DNA of 64,000 nucleotides, taken from positions 62,001 through 126,000 of the forward strand of contig CANGJB010000001.1 in the NCBI GenBank assembly GCA_947453945.1. Reading direction: 5' to 3'. Below are positions 19,743 through 28,014 of the stretch, one piece after another. Source of the DNA: Sphingomonadaceae bacterium. GTDB taxonomy: Bacteria > Pseudomonadota > Alphaproteobacteria > Sphingomonadales > Sphingomonadaceae. Position numbers and translations under genes: made by a program. Below the pieces are notes generated by a model. It searched no databases, was not told the origin of the DNA, and saw only the letters and a program-made list of their open reading frames with translations. The stretch's first letter is position 1. Every line of letters begins with the position of its first letter.

Positions 19743-21485
19743 ATGACCAAATCAGCCCCCGAACCAACAGGTGCGCTTCCCGCAATTCCCGCCGGGTGGC
19801 CCGTGCATACACTGGCCGAAATCCGCGCCGAATTGTGCGCAGCGGGGCAGCCCTTCGAGATGGAGACCGTGACCATCCGGGGCGTGCCGACCCGGGTGTG
19901 GAAAAACGCGCTGCCCGGTCTGCGCGGCGTGCTGGCAGCAGCGCGCACGCACGGCGACGCAGATTTCCTCGTCTATGGTGATGAGCGCGTGAGCTTCGAT
20001 GCCTTCCACCGCGCGGTTGCGGCGCTCAGCGCGGCGCTGGCGGCGCGCGGGGTGGTAAAGGGTGACCGGGTGGCGCTCGCCATGCGCAACCTGCCGGAAT
20101 GGCCGGTGGCATTCATGGCGGCCACGGCGCTGGGCGCGATCATTGTTCCGCTCAACGCGTGGTGGACGGGTGAGGAACTGGCTTTCGCGCTGGAAGACAG
20201 CGGCGCACGGCTGCTGATTGCCGATGTCGATCGCTGGACGCGGATTGCGCCCCATGCGGCGGGCTTGCCGCTGCAAGGCGTGATCGCATCGCGAGGGGGC
20301 GCGGATGGCGCGGAACAGCTGGAAGACCTGATCGGCCCGCCCGCAGCCTGGGCCGCGCTGCCCGATGCGGAATTGCCAGCGGCCGATGTTGCCAGCGATG
20401 ATCCCGCGGGCATTTTCTATACCAGCGGCACCACCGGCAAGCCCAAGGGCGCGCTCGGCACGCATCGCAACCTTGTCACCAACATCATGACCAGCGCGTG
20501 GAGCGGCGCGCAATCCGCGCGGCGGCGCGGCGAGGGCCTGCCCGAACCGCGTCTGCGCGTGATCCTGCTCGCCGTGCCGCTCTTCCACGCCACCGCCTAT
20601 TCCGCGACGCTGATGGGCGCGCTGGCCGGCGGCAGCCGCCTCGTGCTGCTGCACAAATGGGATACGCTGGAAGCGATGCGCCTAATCGAGGCCGAGCGCG
20701 TGACCATGACCGGCGGGGTGCCGTTCATCGCATGGCAGCTGATCGAGCATCCCGATCGGCACAAGTTCGATCTCTCCAGCCTTGAGGCTATCGCCTATGG
20801 CGGCGCCCCTTCCGCGCCCGAGCTGGTTTCGGCCATCTGGCAGACCTTTGGCGCGCTGCCCGGCAACGGCTGGGGCATGACCGAGACCACCGCGACTGTG
20901 ACGCACCATATGGCCGAGGATTATCTCAACCGGCCTTCCAGCTGCGGCCCGCCCGCGCCGGTCGCCAGCCTCGAGATCCGCGCCGACGATGGGGTGACGG
21001 TGCTGCCGCACAGCACCGTGGGCGAACTCTGGGCGAACGGGCCGATGATCGTCGCGGGCTACTGGAACCGGCCAGAGCCGACCGCGCAGACTTTCGTGAA
21101 CGGCTGGGTGCGCACCGGCGATCTGGCGAAGCTGGACGAGGAAGGCTTCTGCACCATCGTCGACCGCGCCAAGGACGTGATCATCCGCGGCGGCGAGAAC
21201 ATCTACTCGATCGAGGTCGAGAACGTGCTCTACGAGCATCCGGCGGTGACGGATGCGGCGCTGGTCGGCGTGCCCCACCGCACTTTGGGCGAGGAACCGG
21301 CGGCGGTGGTCTATCTTGCCCCCGGATCGCAAGCGGGCGAGGCGGAACTGAAGGCTTTCGTCGCAGCGCGCCTGGCGGGCTTCAAGGTGCCGGTGCGGAT
21401 CGCCTTCAGCGAGACGACCTTGCCGCGCAACGCCAATGGCAAGATCCTGAAGGGCGAGCTGCGCGCGATGCTGGCAGAAACGTGA
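19743..21485 (+). CDS. AMP-dependent long-chain acyl-CoA synthetase-like ligase
   Basis: IFYTSGTTGKPKGALGTHRN, NGWGMTETTATVTHH, WVRTGDLAKLDEEGFCTIVDRAKDVIIRGGENIYSIEVENVL, NANGKILKGELRAML. Confidence 0.93.
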   Translation: MTKSAPEPTGALPAIPAGWPVHTLAEIRAELCAAGQPFEMETVTIRGVPTRVWKNALPGLRGVLAAARTHGDADFLVYGDERVSFDAFHRAVAALSAALAARGVVKGDRVALAMRNLPEWPVAFMAATALGAIIVPLNAWWTGEELAFALEDSGARLLIADVDRWTRIAPHAAGLPLQGVIASRGGADGAEQLEDLIGPPAAWAALPDAELPAADVASDDPAGIFYTSGTTGKPKGALGTHRNLVTNIMTSAWSGAQSARRRGEGLPEPRLRVILLAVPLFHATAYSATLMGALAGGSRLVLLHKWDTLEAMRLIEAERVTMTGGVPFIAWQLIEHPDRHKFDLSSLEAIAYGGAPSAPELVSAIWQTFGALPGNGWGMTETTATVTHHMAEDYLNRPSSCGPPAPVASLEIRADDGVTVLPHSTVGELWANGPMIVAGYWNRPEPTAQTFVNGWVRTGDLAKLDEEGFCTIVDRAKDVIIRGGENIYSIEVENVLYEHPAVTDAALVGVPHRTLGEEPAAVVYLAPGSQAGEAELKAFVAARLAGFKVPVRIAFSETTLPRNANGKILKGELRAMLAET

Positions 21486-21561
21486 TGGCTGGCAGAAACG
21501 TGAGGGTTGCGCCGGTCCGCGTGCGTGCGATGAACAAGGCAGGATTGAGGGAGAGAAAACC

Positions 21562-21990
21562 ATGACGGAAGATGCATCAGCAGGCGAGCGGCGCACGGGT
21601 GGATGCCTTTGCGGATCGGTGCGGTATGAAACCTCCTGGCCGCCGCTGCTGACCGGCGTGTGCCACTGCCGCCATTGCCAGAAGCAGGCGGGAACGGCCT
21701 TTTCGGTTCTGGTCGCCGTGCCGTTTGCCGCGCTGGAGCGTTCGGGCGAGCTTACCGTCTACGAGGACGGCAGCGAATCCGGCAATCCGGTGCTGCGCAA
21801 GTTCTGCGGCAAATGCGGTTCGCCGGTGTTCAGCGAAACGCCGGGCGGGATGGCGCAGGGCATGATCTTCATCAAGGCAGGCACGCTGGACAATCCCGAT
21901 GAGCTTGAGCCCAGCGTCCATTTCTGGACGACGAGCAAGCAGAACTGGGTAACACTGCCCGAAGGCGCGGCGCTGCTGGAAAAGCAGTAG
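21562..21990 (+). CDS. GFA family protein (Zn-binding, glutathione-dependent formaldehyde-activating fold)
   Basis: GGCLCGSVRYE...CHCRHCQKQAGTAFSVLVAVP...FCGKCGSPVFSETPG. Confidence 0.9.
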   Translation: MTEDASAGERRTGGCLCGSVRYETSWPPLLTGVCHCRHCQKQAGTAFSVLVAVPFAALERSGELTVYEDGSESGNPVLRKFCGKCGSPVFSETPGGMAQGMIFIKAGTLDNPDELEPSVHFWTTSKQNWVTLPEGAALLEKQ

Positions 21991-22176
21991 TCCGGGCCCG
22001 CCGATTTCCCGCCGGCCCCGCGCAAACGCGCGGCCGGCGGCGGCTTTTTTGTGCTCCTATTCAATGCGCCAGCTTGTTGGAGGGCGCCAGCATGGCAATA
22101 TGTTTGTCGTGCAAGAACTCCGCGTGTCGTGAGGCTCGACCTGCCCACTTTACGCTCTTCGGAACCAGGACCTGTC

Positions 22177-23604
22177 ATGGCTGATATCGACCCCAATATC
22201 GAACGCTCGGACCGCTGCCCCGGGATCACTTATACCGACATGCTCGCGGTCGATACGCGGCCTGCACCTGATTACCTCTTGATGGAATCGACGCAGGAAC
22301 TGGGCGACGAGCCGCTCGATCCGGATCGCTACACCAGCCCCGCCTTCATGGCGCTGGAGGACGAGAAGATGTGGCCCAACGTGTGGCAGTTCGCCGCGCG
22401 TGAGGAAGACATGCCCGACGCTGGTGACAGCGTGGTCTACGAGATCGGCGACAAGTCGTTCCTGCTGATCCGCCAGCCGGACGATAGCGTGCGCGCGTTC
22501 TACAACGTGTGCCTCCACCGCGGTCGCAAGCTGAAGCTGGAAAGCGGTCGCTCGATCAACTTGCGCTGCCCGTTCCACGGCTTCACCTGGAACAACGATG
22601 GCAGCCTCAAGGAAGTGCCTTGCGCCTGGGATTTCAAGCATCTGGAGGACAAGGACCTCTCGCTGCCCGAACTGAAAGTCGAACGCTGGCAGGGCTTCAT
22701 CCTCGTCACCGAAAACCACGATCTGCCCAGCTTCCGCGATTGGATCGGCTCCGGTGTCGAGCACTACGACAATTGGCGGCTGGATGAATGCACGACCGCT
22801 GCCTGGGTCGCGCGCGTGGTTCCGGCCAACTGGAAAGCGGTGTCCGAGGCGTTCATGGAAGCGTGGCATTCGGTCGTCACCCATCCGCAGATCCTGCCGT
22901 TCACGGCCGACGCCAACACGCGCTATGATCTCTACGGCGATCACATGAACCGCGCGATCACGCCCAATGGCACGCTTTCGCCCCATCTCAAGGGCAAGGA
23001 CCAGCTCTATGTGATCAACAAGCTGGCCGAGTTCCTTGGCGCAGGCGATGGGCGCGGCCGGCGCAATGCGGCCGAACCGACCGACCTCAAGGGCTTCGAT
23101 CCCGCCGATCCACTGCTGGCGCGCAAGGTGCTGGCTGAGGCCAACCGCGAAGGCTTTGCGGCGATGAACGGGCATGATTACTCGCAGGCTTCCGACAGCG
23201 AGATGCTCGATAACCTGACCTACAACATCTTCCCCAACTGGTCGCCGTGGGGCGGCTTCGTGCCCAACATCGTCTATCGCTGGCGGCCGTGGAAGGATGC
23301 CGATCACTGCCTGATGGAAGTGCGCATCCTGATGCGCGCGCAAAAGGGCGAAAAGCCGGCGCGCGGGCCCGAGATGTTCATGATCCCCGATGACCAGCCC
23401 TTCACCTATGCCTCGCACCTCATCGGCGCGGCGCTGGCCGGCGTGTTCGATCAGGACATGGAAAACCTGCCGCACGTGCAGGCGGGCATGAAGGCATCCA
23501 GGAACAAGCGACTGGAACTCGGCCACTATCAGGAAACCCGCATCCGCCAGTTCCACCGAACAATGGACAAGTACATTTCCGGCGAACTGCCCAGCCGCAA
23601 GTGA
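22177..23604 (+). CDS. Rieske aromatic ring-hydroxylating oxygenase, alpha subunit (copy 1)
   Basis: Rieske NVCLHRGRKLKLESGRSINLRCPFHGFTW and catalytic NWKAVSEAFMEAWHSVVTHPQ. Confidence 0.93.
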   Translation: MADIDPNIERSDRCPGITYTDMLAVDTRPAPDYLLMESTQELGDEPLDPDRYTSPAFMALEDEKMWPNVWQFAAREEDMPDAGDSVVYEIGDKSFLLIRQPDDSVRAFYNVCLHRGRKLKLESGRSINLRCPFHGFTWNNDGSLKEVPCAWDFKHLEDKDLSLPELKVERWQGFILVTENHDLPSFRDWIGSGVEHYDNWRLDECTTAAWVARVVPANWKAVSEAFMEAWHSVVTHPQILPFTADANTRYDLYGDHMNRAITPNGTLSPHLKGKDQLYVINKLAEFLGAGDGRGRRNAAEPTDLKGFDPADPLLARKVLAEANREGFAAMNGHDYSQASDSEMLDNLTYNIFPNWSPWGGFVPNIVYRWRPWKDADHCLMEVRILMRAQKGEKPARGPEMFMIPDDQPFTYASHLIGAALAGVFDQDMENLPHVQAGMKASRNKRLELGHYQETRIRQFHRTMDKYISGELPSRK

Positions 23605-24407
23605 TGCAGCGGCTGGAAGGGCGCGTTGCGCTCGTCACCGGGGCGCTGCGGGGGATCGGCCTTGCGGCGGCTGAGCGATTGCTGGCGGAAGGGGCTTTGG
23701 TGATCCTCACCGATCTGGCCGATCCGGGCACGGCGGAGGTTTCCGCCGTGCTGGGCCGGTTGGGCGCGGCGGCGCATTACCTGCAGCTCAATGTTGCGCA
23801 GGAGGCGGACTGGCAGGCGGCTGCGGCGCAAGTGCGCGCGGATCACGGGCGGCTTGACGTGATGGTTGCCAATGCCGGTACTGATTGCACCGCGCGGGTC
23901 GAGGAGATCACCCTTGCCGACTGGCACCGCGTGATGGCGGTCAATGTCGATGGCCTGTTTCTCGGCGTGAAGCACTGCGCCTCCCTGATGGAGGAAACCG
24001 GACGGACCACCCGCGGCGGCGCTGCAGTGATTGCCGTGAGCTCGATCATGGGCATCGTCGGCATTGCCGATGCGGCAGCCTACAACACCTCGAAAGGTGC
24101 GGTGCGATTGTTCTGCAAGGCGGTGGCCATCGAGTTTGCGCAGAAGCGCATGCCGATCCGCGTCAATTCCGTCCACCCCGGTTTCGTGCGCACGCACCTG
24201 CTGGAGCAGGGCATGGCGGGCTGGGTCGAGAAGGGCATGGGCACTTCAGTCGAGGCGCTGATGCAAGGGTTGGGTGCCAGCACGCCAATGGGCCGCATTG
24301 CCGAGCCGGACGAGATTGCACCCGCAATTGCGTTCCTCGCCTCGGACGATGCGAGCTATGTGACGGGGGCGGAACTTGTCGTCGATGGCGGGTGGACGGC
24401 GCAGTAG
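23601..24407 (+). CDS. SDR family oxidoreductase
   Basis: VALVTGALRGIGLAAAERL, VANAGTD, AAYNTSKGAVRLFCKA; 4-bp overlap with the upstream Rieske gene. Confidence 0.92.
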   Translation: MMQRLEGRVALVTGALRGIGLAAAERLLAEGALVILTDLADPGTAEVSAVLGRLGAAAHYLQLNVAQEADWQAAAAQVRADHGRLDVMVANAGTDCTARVEEITLADWHRVMAVNVDGLFLGVKHCASLMEETGRTTRGGAAVIAVSSIMGIVGIADAAAYNTSKGAVRLFCKAVAIEFAQKRMPIRVNSVHPGFVRTHLLEQGMAGWVEKGMGTSVEALMQGLGASTPMGRIAEPDEIAPAIAFLASDDASYVTGAELVVDGGWTAQ

Positions 24408-24410
24408 CGC

Positions 24411-25421
24411 CTATAGCTCTACGACCACCTTCCCGATGTTCGCGCCGGTGAAAAGCTTGGTGAAGGCCTCGGGCGTGGCTTCAAGGCCGTGGCTCACCTC
24501 GAACGGCAGGCGCAGTTGCCCGGTTGCGGCGAGGCGGGCCAGCTCGGGGTTGAATGCCGCCTCGCGCGCGTAGAAATCGGGCGAGAAGAAGCCTTCGATG
24601 CGCAGGCGCTTCATCAACACCTGATCGAAGCGGTAGGGGCCGGGCACCGGCCCTTGCGCGATGTAGTTGGTGATGAGCCCGCATACAGCAACGCGGCCGA
24701 ACAGCGCCATGTTGGCCAGCGCGGCATCGAGAATTTCTCCGCCGACATTGTCGAAATAGACGTCGATTCCATCCGGGCAGAGCCGTGCCAGCTCCGCCTC
24801 GACATCGGCCGCCTTGTAATCGATCGCGCCGTCGAACCCGTATTCGCCGGTCAGTAGTGCGCATTTGGCCGGGCCGCCGGCAATGCCGATCACCCGGCAG
24901 CCCAGCGCCTTTGCGATCTGTCCGGCCATCAGCCCGGTGCAGCCCGCGGCGGCTGAGACGACGAAGGTTTCCCCCGCCTTGACCGCGCCGGTCTCCACCA
25001 CGCCCACCCAGGCCGTCCACCCGTTGGCGCCGTAAATGCCGACGTATTCCTTCAGGTCGGCGTGGGCGTCGGCCAGCTTGGTGCAATAAGTCGCATCGGG
25101 CTCAACCACCGAGAAGTCTGCCCACTGGCCATAGCAGCGCACGCGGTCTCCTGCGTTGTAGGCGGGATGGCGGCTTTCGCTGACCACGCCCAGCACCGTG
25201 CCGATCAGCTTGGCGCCCAGCGGCGTGCCGGGCTGATAGCTGTCCTCGCGGTCGGTCATGTACATCCGCGTGCCGCTGTCCATCGAAAGGACCTTGTTGG
25301 CGACGAGGATCTGGCCTTCCGCGAGCGGCGGGAGCGTTTCGGTCTCCAGCGCAAAAGCTTCGGCGTAGGCGTTGCCGAGAGGACGGCGGGCAAGGACCCA
25401 GTGGCGGTTTTCGTGGCTCAT
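24411..25421 (-). CDS. NADP-dependent oxidoreductase, zinc-independent MDR (CurA/leukotriene B4 dehydrogenase-like), copy 1
   Basis: FVVSAAAGCTGLMAGQIAKALGCRVIGIAGGPAKCALLTGEYGFDGAIDYKAAD...YFDNVGGEILDAAL. Confidence 0.9.
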   Translation of the reverse strand: MSHENRHWVLARRPLGNAYAEAFALETETLPPLAEGQILVANKVLSMDSGTRMYMTDREDSYQPGTPLGAKLIGTVLGVVSESRHPAYNAGDRVRCYGQWADFSVVEPDATYCTKLADAHADLKEYVGIYGANGWTAWVGVVETGAVKAGETFVVSAAAGCTGLMAGQIAKALGCRVIGIAGGPAKCALLTGEYGFDGAIDYKAADVEAELARLCPDGIDVYFDNVGGEILDAALANMALFGRVAVCGLITNYIAQGPVPGPYRFDQVLMKRLRIEGFFSPDFYAREAAFNPELARLAATGQLRLPFEVSHGLEATPEAFTKLFTGANIGKVVVEL

Positions 25422-25474
25422 TCGGCTTCCCTTGGTGCGATTCTGCGCCGCTATCAAGCCCGGGTTTGCAAGCC

Positions 25475-27730
25475 ATGACCACTGACGGAAATGAGCGGCC
25501 CTACCCTCTCTTTCATCAGTGGGCCGGCGGCAGGAATGCCGATAGCTTTGTGCGTTCAAAACTTGGGAGACGAGCCTTGGCCGATAAGACCCTGCGTACC
25601 TTCTGTCGCTTCTGCCACGCCAGCTGCGCCATGCTGGTCGATGTCGAGGGGGACAAGGTGACGGCGGTGCGGGGCGATCCCGAAAACTCATTGTTTGGCG
25701 GATACACCTGCGTGAAGGGCCGCCAGATGCCCGAAATGCACAACTTGCCCGAGCGGCACATGCGCCCGCTGGTGCGCAAGAATGGCGAGAAGGGCGGCGC
25801 ATTCGTCGAAACCTCGACTGCCGAAGCGCTCAAACTGGTGGCGGACAAGATCCGCGCCGTGATCGCTGAGCATGGTCCCCACGCGGTTGCGCTCTATTGC
25901 GGCACCAATGCCTTCCAGAACAGCGCGGTGCTGGGCACTTCGTTTGCGCTGGCCGAGGCTCTGGGCACGCGCAACTACTATACCAGCGTCACGGTCGACC
26001 AGCCGGCCAAGGTCTTCACCACCGCGCGTTATGGCCAGTGGATGGGCGGCCCGAACAATTTCGAGGAATCCGACGTTGTCATGTTCGTCGGCAACAACCC
26101 GCTCGTCTCACACTACACGCCCAGCGGCGGCGTGCCGCCGTTCTCGCCCTCGCGCCGCCTGCGCGATGCCAAGGCGCGCGGCATGAAGGTGATCGTCGCC
26201 GATCCGCGTCAGAGCGACACCGGCAATCTGGCTGACCTCTACCTGCAGGTGAAGCCCGGTGAGGATCCGGCACTGCTTGGCGGCATGCTCCACGTGATCA
26301 TCAAGGAAGGGCTCTACGACCGCAACTTCGTGGCCGCCCACGTCGACGGCTTCGACGAGCTGGCCGAGGCCGTGAAGGACTTCACGCCCGATCTCGCCGC
26401 CGACCGCGCCGGAGTTCCGGCCGAGCAGATCGTTGCCGCCGCGAGGCTGTTCGCCCGTGCTGCCAAGGGCCGGGTAGTTACCGGAACCGGGCCGGAAATG
26501 GCCGGGCGCGGCGTGCTCACCGAATACCTTGTGACCGCGCTCAACGTGGTCTGCGCTCGCTTCAATCAGGCGGGCGACAAAGTGGCGAACCCGATGGTGT
26601 TCATGCCGTTCGCGGCAGGCCCCAAGAAGGCGCAGGTCGCGCCGCCCATGCCGATGTTCGGCGAAGGCTTTGCCCAATCGCGCATCCGGGGCATCGGTAA
26701 ACTGGGGCAGGAAATGCCCTGCCCGGTGCTGGCAGACGAGATCCTCACCCCCGGCGAAGGCCAGATCAAGGTGCTGATCTCGATAGGCGGCAACCCGGAA
26801 ATCGCCTTCCCCAACCAGCGCAAGGTGAGGCAGGCGCTCGAAACGCTCGACATGTTCGTGCAGGTCGATCCCTACATGTCGGCCAGCGCCAAGCGGGCCG
26901 ACGTGATCCTCGCGCCTTCGATGTGCCTTGAGCGCGAAGACATCAACAATGTGTCGCAGCCGTTCTGCGAGGAGCCCTATGCGCACTATGCCGAGGCGAT
27001 GGTCCCCGCGCCGGGTGATACGATGGACGAGTACGAAATGCTGTGGTGGCTCGCCAAGCATCTCGGCCTTCAGCTCAAGCTGCCCGGCGGACCGTGCTCG
27101 ATGGACACGGTGCCGGACAAGATGACCATGCTCGATCTCATCTCGCATGGCAGCCTCGTGAAGCCGAGCAAGGCGCGCGCGGATGGGCTGGCGAGCGCGA
27201 CACCGGGCGGGGCGATGTTCTATCCTGAGGCGCACGCGGTGATCGCATCCGCAGATCCCGATGCGGCCAACAAGTTCCAGCTTGGCGCGGGCGAAATGCC
27301 GACCGCGTTTGCCGGCTATGCGGCGCAGCGGCCCGCGGCGGATGGCTTCGATTTCCGGCTGATCTCGCGCCGGTCCAAGCACCGCTACAACAGCAACGGG
27401 CACATCTCCGAATTCCTCAAGAAAAAGATGCCGACCAACCCGGCCTATATCAATCCGGAGGATCTGGCTGCGCTGGGCGTGGAAGACGGCGCGGTGATCG
27501 AAATCGCCTCGCGCGTCGCCTCGATCCATGCGGTGGCGAGCGCAAGCGACAAGGTGCGGCGCGGTGTGATCTCCATGTCGCACGCCTGGGGCAACGATGA
27601 TGCCGGTAAGGATGATGTTATGACGGCCGGTGGTTCGACCAACCGCCTGATCGACGATGCGCAGGATGCCGATCCGATCACGGGCATGGTGCTGCAAAGC
27701 GCGATCCCCGTGCGAGTGATCGCGGCCTGA
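25475..27730 (+). CDS. Molybdopterin-dependent oxidoreductase (DMSO reductase family) with N-terminal Fe-S motif
   Basis: CRFCHASCAMLVDVEGDKVTAVRGDPENSLFGGYTCVKGR (4Fe-4S), followed by molybdopterin and MGD-binding C-terminal domains; about 750 aa; no Tat signal seen. Confidence 0.9.
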   Translation: MTTDGNERPYPLFHQWAGGRNADSFVRSKLGRRALADKTLRTFCRFCHASCAMLVDVEGDKVTAVRGDPENSLFGGYTCVKGRQMPEMHNLPERHMRPLVRKNGEKGGAFVETSTAEALKLVADKIRAVIAEHGPHAVALYCGTNAFQNSAVLGTSFALAEALGTRNYYTSVTVDQPAKVFTTARYGQWMGGPNNFEESDVVMFVGNNPLVSHYTPSGGVPPFSPSRRLRDAKARGMKVIVADPRQSDTGNLADLYLQVKPGEDPALLGGMLHVIIKEGLYDRNFVAAHVDGFDELAEAVKDFTPDLAADRAGVPAEQIVAAARLFARAAKGRVVTGTGPEMAGRGVLTEYLVTALNVVCARFNQAGDKVANPMVFMPFAAGPKKAQVAPPMPMFGEGFAQSRIRGIGKLGQEMPCPVLADEILTPGEGQIKVLISIGGNPEIAFPNQRKVRQALETLDMFVQVDPYMSASAKRADVILAPSMCLEREDINNVSQPFCEEPYAHYAEAMVPAPGDTMDEYEMLWWLAKHLGLQLKLPGGPCSMDTVPDKMTMLDLISHGSLVKPSKARADGLASATPGGAMFYPEAHAVIASADPDAANKFQLGAGEMPTAFAGYAAQRPAADGFDFRLISRRSKHRYNSNGHISEFLKKKMPTNPAYINPEDLAALGVEDGAVIEIASRVASIHAVASASDKVRRGVISMSHAWGNDDAGKDDVMTAGGSTNRLIDDAQDADPITGMVLQSAIPVRVIAA

Positions 27731-27755
27731 TTTCGCGCGCAGCCGCAGTGCTGTT

Positions 27756-27930
27756 TCGCTCTGGATCCCCGCCTGCGCGGGGATGACGAGAGCAGGCGGT
27801 TAGCAGCTCGTCATTGCATCGCTCGGTTTATCCCGAGCGGTTGTCGCCAGCCGCAAGCCGAAGGGCTCGCGGCGTGACGAGCTGTTCGTCCCGTACCTTC
27901 GTCATTCCCGCGAAGGCGGGAATCCAGAGC
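27756..27930. repeat. Pair of REP-like palindromes in inverted orientation (BIME-like)
   Basis: gctctggatccccgcctgcgcggggatgac at 27758 and gtcattcccgcgaaggcgggaatccagagc ending 27930 are near reverse complements, each with its own hairpin. Confidence 0.75.
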
Positions 27931-27960
27931 GACTGACGCGCTTCCCTTCGTCCAAAACAG

Positions 27961-27996
27961 GAAAGGCCGCCCCGGTTTCCCGGGACGGCCCTTTCT
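27961..27996 (-). terminator. Putative intrinsic terminator downstream of the TonB receptor
   Basis: Minus strand GGGCCGTCCCGGGAAACCGGGGCGGCC: GC stem with GAAA loop just after the TBDR stop, followed by a T-containing tract. Confidence 0.55.
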
Positions 27997-28014
27997 TTGG
28001 CGTTATTGTGAAGA

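Noticed and set aside
21483-21503. Programmed TGA read-through or selenocysteine in the acyl-CoA ligase
   Set aside because: The tandem duplication explains the echo sequence; no SECIS-like hairpin was recognised and the C-terminal catalytic Lys is already upstream.
22150-23556. 468-aa minus-strand ORF opposite Rieske copy 1
   Set aside because: Low-complexity antisense translation with no recognisable domain.
26108-27697. 529-aa minus-strand ORF opposite the molybdoenzyme
   Set aside because: Antisense shadow with His/Arg-rich composition.
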